In this document: piece after piece, positions 44,631 through 52,239 of the stretch
Position numbering within the stretch: the stretch's first letter is position 1
Layout: every line of letters begins with the position of its first letter
Assembly: GCA_945878375.1 (NCBI GenBank)
Contig: CAMDWG010000007.1
Coordinates: 62,001 to 126,000 of the forward strand
Source: Roseomonas mucosa
GTDB lineage: Bacteria > Pseudomonadota > Alphaproteobacteria > Acetobacterales > Acetobacteraceae
Reading direction: 5' to 3'
DNA length: 64,000 bases
Notes under the pieces: model-generated
What the model was told of the DNA's origin: nothing
The model's database searches: none
What the model saw: the letters and a program-made list of their open reading frames with translations, nothing else
Made by a program: the position numbers and the translations under genes

Positions 44631-44766
44631 GCCGGGCTGAGGGTCCTCTCGCCGCCGGTCCCGACAGGGCCGACGGCGCCTCTCATACCGCGCCTTGCGG
44701 CGCGCCACCACAGGGGCTGCGCCCGCAGGGGCGCCCGCGCCATGCCCGATGGCGCGGGCCGGGAGA

Positions 44767-45216
44767 TCAGGCTTCGCGAGCGGCGGCGGCGCGGCCGCGG
44801 CCGGGCGGGCGGCCACGCGGCTTGGTGCCGAGGCCGATCCGCTTGGCGAGGTTGGAGCGGTGCTCGGTGTAGTTCGGCGCGACCATCGGATAATCGGCGC
44901 CGAGGCCCCACTTCTCCCGGTACTGGTCGGGGGTCATGTTGAAGGCCGTCTTCAGGTGGCGCTTCAGCATCTTGAGCTTCTTGCCGTCCTCGAGGCAGAT
45001 GAGGAATTCCGGCGTGATCGACTTCTTGATCGGCACGGCGGGCGGCTGCTTCTCGACCGGCGCGACCTGCGGGCGGCCCATGCCGGAGAGCGTCCGGTAG
45101 ACTTCCTGGATCAGGTTCGGCAGGTCGGAGATCGAGACAGGGTTGTTCGAAACATGGGCCGAGACGATCTCCGCCGTCAGGCCCAGAAGCTCTTGGTTCG
45201 CCGAGTTATCATCCAT
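44767..45216 (-). CDS. MucR/Ros family transcriptional regulator
   Basis: A 149-residue zinc-finger protein of the MucR/Ros family, a global repressor that binds AT-rich DNA and often controls exopolysaccharide, motility and virulence. N-terminal oligomerisation part: ELLGLTAEIVSAHVSNNPV; core: KKSITPEFLICLEDGKKLKMLKRHLKTAFNMTPDQYREKWGL with the finger Cys, Asp and His residues. The tail is Arg/Gly-rich (RGRPPGRGR), common in these. ATG 45216 precedes MDDNSANQELL. It is divergent to tusA. Confidence 0.93.
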   Translation of the reverse strand: MDDNSANQELLGLTAEIVSAHVSNNPVSISDLPNLIQEVYRTLSGMGRPQVAPVEKQPPAVPIKKSITPEFLICLEDGKKLKMLKRHLKTAFNMTPDQYREKWGLGADYPMVAPNYTEHRSNLAKRIGLGTKPRGRPPGRGRAAAAREA

Positions 45217-45299
45217 TGCACGTCTTTCCGCTTCTTGGACCAATCGGGTGAGACGCCAATGTCCCGCCCATGATCGGCTTAGCCTGGCAAGCGGCGCGG

Positions 45300-45403
45300 A
45301 ATTGCCCGTGCCGTGTCGCGCTAGGGCGATATACTGTGCCATTGGGATGTTTTGCAATATCAATCCCCAATATCGATTGGGCAGCACGCAAGGGATTGAA
45401 CGG
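45300..45403. promoter_or_regulatory. AT-rich control region between mucR and tusA
   Basis: The gap between the divergent mucR and tusA starts (45217-45403) contains an AT-rich part with two CAATATC copies (45355 and 45369) and the near-palindrome CCAATATCGATTGG (45367-45380). MucR family proteins bind AT-rich DNA with ATAT-like steps, so self-regulation here is plausible. The evidence is composition and repeat only. Confidence 0.4.
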
Positions 45404-45661
45404 ATGACGGCCTTATCTGTTAAAGAAACGATTCACCATCGCGAGATCGACATCACCGCGGAGCTGTGCCCGATGACCTTCGTCCGCACCCGGCTGGCGC
45501 TGGACCGCATGCAGCCCGGGGAAGTGCTGAAGGTCTTGCTGCGTGGGGATGAACCGCGGCGGAACGTCCCTCGTACTGCCGCCGAACAGGGCCACACGGT
45601 GCTGCGGCAGGAGCCGGCCGCCGATGGCACGGAGACGCTCTGGATCATGAAGAAGGCGTGA
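45404..45661 (+). CDS. TusA-family sulfurtransferase-like protein
   Basis: An 85-residue TusA-like (SirA/YeeD fold) protein. HHREIDITAELCPMTFVRTRLALDRMQPGEVLKVLL is the start, with the active cysteine in ELCPM; the usual CPxP has Thr in place of the second Pro. RRNVPRTAAEQGHTVL and TLWIMKK follow. It may carry persulfide sulfur for tRNA or cofactor synthesis; the partner is unknown. It is convergent with rimI, and a long inverted repeat lies between them. Confidence 0.88.
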   Translation: MTALSVKETIHHREIDITAELCPMTFVRTRLALDRMQPGEVLKVLLRGDEPRRNVPRTAAEQGHTVLRQEPAADGTETLWIMKKA

Positions 45662-45668
45662 TGCGTCA

Positions 45669-45756
45669 GAGAGCGTTTGAGAATGCCGGCGGCTGAGGGT
45701 CCGCAGGGGCGGAAAAGACCCGCAGAACCGACCCGTCGGTGTTCTCAAGCGCTCTC
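45669..45756. repeat. 88-bp inverted repeat across the tusA/rimI convergent junction
   Basis: GAGAGCGTTTGAGAA (45669-45683) pairs with TTCTCAAGCGCTCTC (45742-45756) over 15 bp, with one T:G wobble. The 58-nt interior can also pair partly (GGGTC/GACCC, CGGCGG/CCGTCG). The right arm contains the last three codons and the stop of rimI. It may be the shared terminator for both genes; no U-tract is seen. Confidence 0.6.
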
Positions 45757-46191
45757 CGAGGCCAGCGCCCGCCGCAGGACCAGCGCATCGGCCCCGTCGG
45801 CGTAGTAGCGCCGACGCCGCCCGGCCTCCATGAAGCCCGCCCGGGCATAGAGGGCGCGTGCGGCCCCGTTGCGGTCCGAGACTTCCAGGAACATCGTCCC
45901 TGCCCCACGCAGCAGGGCGGCAGCCATCGCGCCCGCCAGCAACGTGCCGGCATGGCCTCGCCGCCGGGCAGGGGGGATCACGGCCAGCGTCAGGATCTCC
46001 GCCTCATCCGCCGCGACGCGGGCCAGGACGAAGCCGGCGCCCGGGATGTGCAGGCCGAAGGCGCCCGGCAGGCCGAGCAGGGTCGCTATGGCCGCCGTGT
46101 CCCAGCGTTCCCCCGCCTCGAAGGCCGCTGCATGCAGGGCCGCCAGGACGGGCGCGTCCCCCAGCCCGGCCGCCTCGAGTGGCATGGTCAT
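45745..46191 (-). CDS. rimI: Ribosomal-protein S18 alanine N-acetyltransferase-like GNAT
   Basis: A 148-residue GNAT N-acetyltransferase. The acetyl-CoA motif is ILTLAVIPPARRRGHAGTLLAGAM (V-x2-x-R-R-x-G-x-G/A), with FLEVSDRNGAARALYARAGFMEAGRRRRYY typical of RimI. Its position directly after tsaB (4-bp ATGA overlap) is the classic tsaB-rimI pair. The real substrate may differ from S18. The stop and last codons lie in the right arm of the long inverted repeat. Confidence 0.9.
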   Translation of the reverse strand: MTMPLEAAGLGDAPVLAALHAAAFEAGERWDTAAIATLLGLPGAFGLHIPGAGFVLARVAADEAEILTLAVIPPARRRGHAGTLLAGAMAAALLRGAGTMFLEVSDRNGAARALYARAGFMEAGRRRRYYADGADALVLRRALASESA

Positions 46192-46841
46192 CCGGGCAGG
46201 CGCACGGCTGGTGGCTCGGCGTAGAGGGGGGCCGCGCCACGCGGCGGCAGGCGGCCGGCCAGGCGCAGCGCCGCGACCAGTGCCGCCGCGCCCGCATCGG
46301 GCAGGCGGCTGTCGGTCAGCACCACATCACCCGCCTCGCGCGCCAGCAGCCGCGCGGCGACCAGGGGCGCAGCATCGCCGGTGATGGCGACAGGCCCGTC
46401 GGGGCGGGGGAGGGCCGCTTCCTCCAGCACGATGGGCGCGGCCTCGGCGGCCAGGCTTCCCGCGCAGATCCGTTCCAGCGCGATGCGCCCGCGCTTGGTA
46501 TCGATCGCCGCCCAGGTGGCGCGGCCGGCGCGCAGCGCCTCCGGCACCGCGGCCGCCAGCGCCTCTCCTGTGGTGACGCCGATCACAGGCACGCCGCGGC
46601 CGAGCGCGATACCCTCCGCCAGCGCGATGGCGGCGCGCAGCCCGGTGAAGCCCCCTGGGCCGACCACCACCGCCACCGCATCCAGCGCGAAGCCGTCTCG
46701 CAGCAGGTCATCCGCCATCGGCGGCAAGGCGGTGGGTTGCACTCGGTCGCCGGCGACGGCACGGCGCGCCAGGACAGCCCCATCCACCCAGAGGGCGGCG
46801 GAGGCACGGGCGAGCGAACCGTCGAGGGCCAGGATACGCAT
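46188..46841 (-). CDS. tsaB: tRNA threonylcarbamoyladenosine complex protein TsaB
   Basis: A 217-residue ASKHA-fold protein that pairs with TsaD for t6A37 synthesis in tRNAs reading ANN codons. MRILALDGSLARASAALW and DAVAVVVGPGGFTGLRAAIALAEGIALGRGVPVIGVTT are the hallmarks. It is a degenerate homologue of TsaD without its metal site, as usual. ATG at 46841 has GGAGGAG about 8 nt upstream. It is followed by rimI with a 4-bp overlap. The dispersed repeat copy 2 lies upstream. Confidence 0.93.
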   Translation of the reverse strand: MRILALDGSLARASAALWVDGAVLARRAVAGDRVQPTALPPMADDLLRDGFALDAVAVVVGPGGFTGLRAAIALAEGIALGRGVPVIGVTTGEALAAAVPEALRAGRATWAAIDTKRGRIALERICAGSLAAEAAPIVLEEAALPRPDGPVAITGDAAPLVAARLLAREAGDVVLTDSRLPDAGAAALVAALRLAGRLPPRGAAPLYAEPPAVRLPG

Positions 46842-46888
46842 GGGGAACTCCTCCAGCGGGGCTTGGCCAAAACCGGATCTGGCGCTTT

Positions 46889-46991
46889 GGGCGTCGCCGC
46901 GGCTTGGCCGCGGCGACGCAGCGCGGCCCGGCAGGAGCAGCGCCAGGGCCGGGGTCCCCACGAAGCCGCGCGGCGGCTTCGTGGGGAGTTC
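46889..46991 (-). repeat. Dispersed two-hairpin element, copy 2 (inverted)
   Basis: A 103-bp element that reads on the minus strand GAACTCCCCACGAAGCCGC... and ends GCCGCGGCCAAGCCGCGGC-GACGCCC, matching copy 1 (5057-5160) from end to end with one base less. The first stem here is CCCCACGAAGCCGC/GCGGCTTCGTGGGG; in copy 1 it is weaker. It lies in the 244-bp divergent gap between tsaB and the aminotransferase gene, which holds nothing else I recognise. Confidence 0.75.
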
Positions 46992-47085
46992 TAACGCAGA
47001 TCGCGAAAGGGTGCGAAGGGCCGCCGCCTTGCCCCGGCCGCGCAAACGGGTTGTTCTGTCGCCAACCCGCCCCAGGATACCCCCC

Positions 47086-48414
47086 ATGAACGAGATCCGG
47101 CCCTCGCGCCCGAACAACCTCGACGCCTTCTGGATGCCCTACAGCGACAACAAGTACTTCAAGGGCACGCCGCGCATGCTCGCCCGCGCCGAGGGCATGT
47201 CGTACTTCACGACCGAGGGGAAGGAGATCCTGGACGGCACCGCCGGCCTCTGGTGCTGCAACGCCGGCCATGGGCGGCGGGAGATCACGGAAGCCATCCA
47301 GAAGCAGGCGGCGGTGATGGATTTTGCGCCGACCTTCCAGCTGGGCCACCCCATCGCCTTCGAAGCCGCCGCCCGGGTGGCGGAGATGACGCCGGAAGGC
47401 ATGGACCATGTCTTCTTCGTCAATTCCGGCTCGGAGGCCGCCGACACCGCGCTGAAGATCGCGCTGGCCTATCACCGCGCGCGGGGCGAGTCCCATCGCG
47501 TGCGGCTGGTGGGGCGTGAACGCGGCTATCACGGCGTTGGCTTCGGCGGCATGTCGGTGGGCGGCATCGGCCCGAACCGCAAGCAGTTCGGCGCGCAGCT
47601 TCCCTATGTGGACCACCTGCCGCACACCCACCTGCCGGCGGTAAACCGCTTCTGCCGGGGCCAGCCGGAACACGGCGCGCATCTGGCCAACACGCTCGAA
47701 AACCTGGTCGCGCTGCATGGCGACACCATCGCGGCGGTGATGGTGGAACCGGTGGCGGGCAGCACCGGCGTGCTGGTGCCGCCCGTCGGCTACCTGCAGC
47801 GGCTGCGGGAGCTGTGCACGAAGCACGGCATCCTGCTGATCTATGACGAGGTCATCACCGGCTTCGGCCGCATCGGCACCAATTTCGGCGCCGAGCGGCT
47901 GGGCGTCGCGCCGGACATCATGACCATGGCCAAGGGCCTGACCAACGCCGCCGTGCCGATGGGCGCGGTTGCGACCACGGATGCCGTCCACGACGCCATC
48001 ATCCACGGCAACCCGGCGGGCATCGAGCTGTTCCACGGCTACACCTATTCCGGCCATCCGCTGGCCTCGGCGGCGGCCATCGCGACGCTGGAGCTGCACC
48101 GCGCCGAGGACCTGCCCGGCCGCGCGCGGGCCATCGAGCCCTACTGGCAGGACGCCGCCCATGCCATGCGCGGCGTGCCCGGCGTGGTCGATGTGCGCGA
48201 GATCGGGCTGATCGCGGGGATCGAGCTGGAACCGCGCGCCGGCAAGCCGACCGCCCGCGCGCTGGATGTGTTCCGCCGCTGCTTCGATGATGGCGTGCTG
48301 GTGCGGGTGACGGGCGACATCGTCGCCCTGTCGCCCCCGCTGATCATCGAGAAGCCGCATGTGGACCGCATCTTCGAGACGCTGTCCGACGCGATCCGCG
48401 CCGTGCCGGCCTGA
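47086..48414 (+). CDS. Class III omega-amino acid:pyruvate aminotransferase
   Basis: A 442-residue PLP aminotransferase of the beta-alanine/omega-amino acid:pyruvate group. NNLDAFWMPYSDNKYFKGTPRML is the typical N-terminus; FFVNSGSEAADTALKIAL binds PLP phosphate; GRERGYHGVGFGGMSVGG, VEPVAGSTGVLVPP, LIYDEVITGFGR, and MTMAKGLTNAAVPMGAV with the PLP lysine (near 283) follow. Amine substrate is not certain. AGGA is before the ATG. A strong hairpin follows 13 nt after the stop. Confidence 0.92.
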   Translation: MNEIRPSRPNNLDAFWMPYSDNKYFKGTPRMLARAEGMSYFTTEGKEILDGTAGLWCCNAGHGRREITEAIQKQAAVMDFAPTFQLGHPIAFEAAARVAEMTPEGMDHVFFVNSGSEAADTALKIALAYHRARGESHRVRLVGRERGYHGVGFGGMSVGGIGPNRKQFGAQLPYVDHLPHTHLPAVNRFCRGQPEHGAHLANTLENLVALHGDTIAAVMVEPVAGSTGVLVPPVGYLQRLRELCTKHGILLIYDEVITGFGRIGTNFGAERLGVAPDIMTMAKGLTNAAVPMGAVATTDAVHDAIIHGNPAGIELFHGYTYSGHPLASAAAIATLELHRAEDLPGRARAIEPYWQDAAHAMRGVPGVVDVREIGLIAGIELEPRAGKPTARALDVFRRCFDDGVLVRVTGDIVALSPPLIIEKPHVDRIFETLSDAIRAVPA

Positions 48415-48427
48415 CACGTCCCAGAAC

Positions 48428-48453
48428 CCTCTCCCCCCGTCAGGGGGGAGAGG
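48428..48453 (+). terminator. CCTCTCC hairpin after the aminotransferase gene
   Basis: CCTCTCCCCCC (48428-48438) pairs exactly with GGGGGGAGAGG (48443-48453) around a GTCA loop, 13 nt after the stop. The arms share CCTCTCC with the elements at 21562 and 40007. It may both end the transcript and belong to the dispersed hairpin family; there is no T-run. Confidence 0.6.
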
Positions 48454-48555
48454 CCAGGGCGAGGGGAGGGGCCCGGGGGGTGGAAGCCGCCTCGCGTTAC
48501 CATATAACGCGCGGCGACGCCCGATCCCCCAAGACGCACCGGAAGCCGACACCCG

Positions 48556-49533
48556 ATGTCCGACACGCAAGCCCAGACCCCCGTCACCGTGCTGACCGGC
48601 TATCTCGGCGCCGGCAAGACCACGTTGCTGAACCGCATCCTCAGCGAGAACCACGGCAAGCGCTTCGCCGTGGTGATCAATGAATTCGGCGAGCTTGGCG
48701 TGGACAACGACCTCGTCGTGGATGCGGATGAGGAAGTGTTCGAGATGAACAATGGCTGCATCTGCTGCACGGTGCGCGGCGACCTGATCCGCATCATCGG
48801 CGGGCTGATGAAGCGCAAGGGGAAGTTCGACGGCATCATCGTGGAGACCACCGGCCTCGCGGATCCCGCCCCCGTCGCCCAGACCTTCTTCGTGGATGAG
48901 GACGTCAAGCGCGCCACCAAGCTCGACGCTATCGTGACCGTGGTGGATGCGAAGCACCTGCCCGCGCGGCTGAAGGACAGCGCCGAGGCGCAGGAACAGG
49001 TCGCCTTCGCCGACATCATCGTGCTGAACAAGATGGACCTGGTGAGCGCCGAGGAGGCCGCCGAGGTCGAGCGCATGATCAAGGCCATCAACCCCTATGC
49101 CGAGATCCGCCGCGCGACGAAGTCCGATGTGCCGCTGGATGCCGTGATCGGCCGCGACGCCTTCAACCTGGAACGCATCCTGGAACGCGAGCCCGATTTC
49201 CTATCGGGCGAGGACGACCATGAGCATGACAGCGAGGTGAACAGCGTGTCCTTCGAGGTCTCGCGCCCGATCGACGCGGAGAAGTTCAACGTCTGGATCA
49301 ACCAGCTGCTGCAATCCAAGGGCCAGGACCTGCTGCGGACCAAGGGCATCCTGCACTATGCCGGCGACAGCCGCCGCTTCGCCTTCCAGGCGGTGCATAT
49401 GATCGCCGATGGCGACTACATCGGGGACGCGAAGCCCGGCGATCCGCGCAAGTCCAAGATCGTCTTCATCGGCCGCGACCTGAACCGCCCGCAGCTGCGC
49501 CGCGGCTTCGAAGGCTGCCAGGCCGATGGCTGA
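48556..49533 (+). CDS. COG0523 GTPase (CobW/ZNG1-like metallochaperone)
   Basis: A 325-residue G3E GTPase. Walker A is GYLGAGKTTLL (15-25); the metal motif is CICC (68-71, within NNGCICCTVRGDL); NKMDLV is the guanine box, and DEVEETTGLADPAP-like VETTGLADPAPVAQTF is the Walker B. A short acidic-His segment (EDDHEHDSE) and a CobW C-terminal domain follow. Such proteins deliver zinc or other metals to enzymes; which metal is unknown. The stop overlaps the WD40 gene by 8 bp. Confidence 0.93.
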   Translation: MSDTQAQTPVTVLTGYLGAGKTTLLNRILSENHGKRFAVVINEFGELGVDNDLVVDADEEVFEMNNGCICCTVRGDLIRIIGGLMKRKGKFDGIIVETTGLADPAPVAQTFFVDEDVKRATKLDAIVTVVDAKHLPARLKDSAEAQEQVAFADIIVLNKMDLVSAEEAAEVERMIKAINPYAEIRRATKSDVPLDAVIGRDAFNLERILEREPDFLSGEDDHEHDSEVNSVSFEVSRPIDAEKFNVWINQLLQSKGQDLLRTKGILHYAGDSRRFAFQAVHMIADGDYIGDAKPGDPRKSKIVFIGRDLNRPQLRRGFEGCQADG

Positions 49534-50548
49534 AGTCTCGGAGGCCGATTTCCTGCTGGGCCAGCGCGGCCGGGCGGAGGATCTCGGCGCCTGGGTGGTC
49601 GGCGCGGTCTTCGATGCGGCCGGGCGGCTCGCCTTCGCGCTGGCGGATGGCACGTTGCACCGCGCCGCGATGCAGGGCGCGTGGCTTGCCAGCGCCGCGC
49701 ATGACGGCGCCGTGCTGTCGGCGGCCGGCGACATCAAGGATGGCTGGATCACCGGCGGCGATGACGGGCTCCTGGTCCGCACCGCGCCCGATGGCACGGT
49801 GACGCAACTCGCCGACTACAAGGGCCGCTGGGTGGACCATGTCGCAGCCCATGACTCCGGCATCCGGGCGGCGGCAGTGGGCAAGGCGCTGCATATCCTC
49901 GGGCCGGGCGGGCCGCTGAAGACGCTGACGCACCCCTCCTCCGTCGGTGGCATCGCCTTCGACGCCAAGGGCAAGCGCGTGGCGGCCAGCCACTACAATG
50001 GCGCGAGCCTCTGGTTCGTCGCGGCGCGGGAAGACAAGCCGCGTGTGCTGGAATGGAAGGGCAGCCACCACGCCATCGCCTTTTCGCCGGACGGGACGCA
50101 TGTCGTCACCGCGATGCAGGAACCATCCCTGCACGGCTGGCGGCTGGCCGATGGGCAGCACATGCGGATGTCCGGCTATCCGGGCAAGACGCGCAGCCTG
50201 TCCTTCACCGCCAAGGGCCGCTGGCTCGCGACCAGCGGGGCGGAATCCGTCGTGCTCTGGCCCTTCTTCGGCGGCGGCCCGATGGGCAAGGCGCCGACCG
50301 AGCTGGCCGGCGGCGATGAAGTGCTGTGCAGCGCCGTCGCCTGCCACCCGCAGCATGAGGTGGTGGCCGCCGGCTTCGGCGACGGGCTGGTCCTGATCGC
50401 GGAAATCGCGACCGGCAAGGTCGTGCCCGTCGCTCCGCCCTGCGGCGGCGCGGTGTCCGCCCTGGCCTGGAGCGCGAATGGCGCCATCCTGGCCTTCGGC
50501 ACCGAGAATGGCCGCGCCGGCCTCATCGACCTCGCGCAGCGCAGCTAG
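49526..50548 (+). CDS. WD40/beta-propeller protein next to the COG0523 GTPase
   Basis: A 340-residue protein made of WD40-like repeats, likely a seven-bladed propeller. Repeats are seen as VVGAVFDAAGRLAFALADGTLHR, VGGIAFDAKGKRVAASHYNGASLW, HAIAFSPDGTHVVTAMQEPSLHGW, TRSLSFTAKGRWLATSGAESVVLW, and VSALAWSANGAILAFGTENGRAGL. No signal peptide; probably cytoplasmic. It overlaps the CobW gene by 8 bp. This pairing recurs in Alphaproteobacteria, so a joint role in metal handling is likely but unproven. Confidence 0.85.
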   Translation: MAEVSEADFLLGQRGRAEDLGAWVVGAVFDAAGRLAFALADGTLHRAAMQGAWLASAAHDGAVLSAAGDIKDGWITGGDDGLLVRTAPDGTVTQLADYKGRWVDHVAAHDSGIRAAAVGKALHILGPGGPLKTLTHPSSVGGIAFDAKGKRVAASHYNGASLWFVAAREDKPRVLEWKGSHHAIAFSPDGTHVVTAMQEPSLHGWRLADGQHMRMSGYPGKTRSLSFTAKGRWLATSGAESVVLWPFFGGGPMGKAPTELAGGDEVLCSAVACHPQHEVVAAGFGDGLVLIAEIATGKVVPVAPPCGGAVSALAWSANGAILAFGTENGRAGLIDLAQRS

Positions 50549-50559
50549 GAAGACGTTCC

Positions 50560-51387
50560 ATGGACATGCCCATCCTTGAGGCGAACGGCATGCGGATGCC
50601 GCGCATCGGCCTCGGCACCTGGCCGATGAAGGGCGCCGAATGCCAGGGGGCGGTCGAAAGCGCCATCGCGCTCGGCTACCGCCACATCGACACGGCGGAG
50701 ATGTATGGCAACGAGGATGCGGTGGGCGCCGGCATCGCCGCCACAGCCCTGCCGCGTGGCGATGTGTTCCTGACCACCAAGATCTGGTGGGACAAGCCGA
50801 AGGGCGATGCGATCCGCCGCGCCTTCGATGCGTCGCTGGCCCGGCTGGCGACACCTTATGTGGACCTGCTGCTGATCCATTGGCCGAGCGCAGAGCTGGA
50901 TCTGCCGGATGCGCTTGCGGCGCTCGCGGCGATCCGGGCGGAAGGGCGGGCGCGATCCATCGGCGTGTCGAACTTCCCGCCGAAGCTGCTGCGCCGCGCC
51001 ATCGCGGAAGGCGTGAACCTCGCCTGCCTGCAGGTCGAATACCACCTGCTGCTGGACCAATCCGCGCTGCTCGGCATCTGCCGCGCGGCGGGGATGGGGC
51101 TGACCTGTTATTCGCCGCTGGCGAAGGGTGCCAATCTCGACCTGCCGGTCATCGCGCAGGTGGCGGCGAAGCATGGCGCGACGCCGGCGCAGGTCGCGCT
51201 GGCCTGGCTGCTGGCGCAGGACGGCGTCGCGATGGTGCCGAAGGCGGCATCCCCCGCGCGCCAACGGGAGAATCTCGGCGCCCTCGCCTTGTCGTTGGAC
51301 GCCGCGGACATGGCCGCGCTTGCCGCCCTGCCGAAGGACCGCCGCTTCGTAAACCCGGCCTTCGCCCCCGATTGGGCGAATGGCTGA
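50560..51387 (+). CDS. Aldo/keto reductase
   Basis: A 275-residue NAD(P)H-dependent aldo/keto reductase with a TIM barrel. The tetrad is seen: Asp and Tyr in YRHIDTAEMYGNE, Lys in FLTTKIWW, and His in LLLIHWPSAELD. IGVSNFPPKLL and VPKAASPARQRENL (coenzyme-binding) are normal. The substrate is not known; related enzymes reduce 2,5-diketo-D-gluconate or methylglyoxal. It starts 11 bp after the WD40 stop and is likely on the same transcript. Confidence 0.92.
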   Translation: MDMPILEANGMRMPRIGLGTWPMKGAECQGAVESAIALGYRHIDTAEMYGNEDAVGAGIAATALPRGDVFLTTKIWWDKPKGDAIRRAFDASLARLATPYVDLLLIHWPSAELDLPDALAALAAIRAEGRARSIGVSNFPPKLLRRAIAEGVNLACLQVEYHLLLDQSALLGICRAAGMGLTCYSPLAKGANLDLPVIAQVAAKHGATPAQVALAWLLAQDGVAMVPKAASPARQRENLGALALSLDAADMAALAALPKDRRFVNPAFAPDWANG

Positions 51388-51480
51388 GGGTCTTTCGCAC
51401 TGCCCGCGCTGATTTTTCGCTTCCCCACGGAACCCAGCCCCCGCGCCGCCGTCTTGCGCGCGTGCTGCGGAGGGAAGGCG

Positions 51481-51903
51481 ATGTCCGGCGCGCGCGACGA
51501 GGATGGGGTGGACCTCGGCATCAGCCTGGAGGCGGTGGCAGCGATCGTCGATCATGCCCGCGCCTTGCAGGCCAAGGAGGAGACATCCCCCGAACAGGCC
51601 GCCGAGGATGAGGACAGCGAAGCCGCGCTGTTGCAGGCCACGCCCGACGACATGACCGAAGGCGCGCTGCGCGCCTTCATCGCCGATCTGAACGAGGATG
51701 AGCGCGCGAGCCTCGTCGCCCTCGCCTGGGTCGGCCGCGGCGATTACGGCGCCGGGGAGTGGGACGAAGCGCGCGGCCTGGCGGCGGAACGCGCCGAGGG
51801 CCGCGACACGGCGGATTACCTGCTGGGGATGGACAATCTCGGCGACCTGCTGGCCGAGGGCGTCGCCACCTTCGGCTTCAGCATCGAGGATGTGGACCGG
51901 TAG
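51481..51903 (+). CDS. DUF3775 domain protein
   Basis: A 140-residue acidic cytoplasmic protein of the DUF3775 family. Family marks: GISLEAVAAIVDHARALQAKEE at the N-terminus, TEGALRAFIADLNEDERASLVALAWVGRGDYGAGEWDEA and DYLLGMDNLGDLLAEGVATFG. The function is unknown. ATG 51481 has GGAGGGAAG 6 nt upstream. It converges with the small membrane protein gene, 15 bp apart. Confidence 0.87.
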   Translation: MSGARDEDGVDLGISLEAVAAIVDHARALQAKEETSPEQAAEDEDSEAALLQATPDDMTEGALRAFIADLNEDERASLVALAWVGRGDYGAGEWDEARGLAAERAEGRDTADYLLGMDNLGDLLAEGVATFGFSIEDVDR

Positions 51904-51918
51904 AGCCGGTCCGCGTGC

Positions 51919-52239
51919 TCACGTCACGCTCAGCACCGTGAGCCAGATCGCCACCGCCGCCCTGGCCGCATCCGCCCAATGGCGCGATCCGGCATACCGC
52001 GCGGCGGACCGCCACACGCCCACGCCAACCAGGATGTTGTAAGGCACCGAACAGGCATAGCCGATGATGAAGGCAGCCAGGATGTGCCCCTGCATGACCA
52101 ACACGAGGAACAGCACGGATGTGGAGAGGTTCACCATCAGCCCGCCCGCCACTGCCCAGCCCCAGAAGGCGACTGGCAGCGGTACCTCCCCGCGCCATAG
52201 CGCGACGAGCCTGGCGGGGATGAACCGGGCGGGCGTCAG
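51919..52239 (-). CDS. Small membrane protein with probable CTG start, coupled to DUF1194 gene
   Basis: About 106 residues with two to three membrane spans (VAFWGWAVAGGLMVNLSTSV; LFLVLVMQGHILAAFIIGYA; a final AAVAIWLTVLSV). The frame starts with LWRGEVPL and similar proteins recur in Alphaproteobacteria as unnamed small proteins, as far as I recall. No ATG, GTG or TTG lies at the right place; a CTG overlaps the DUF1194 stop as CTGA (52239-52236), which suggests coupled initiation. Function unknown; the start is the weak point. Confidence 0.6.
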   Translation of the reverse strand: MTPARFIPARLVALWRGEVPLPVAFWGWAVAGGLMVNLSTSVLFLVLVMQGHILAAFIIGYACSVPYNILVGVGVWRSAARYAGSRHWADAARAAVAIWLTVLSVT

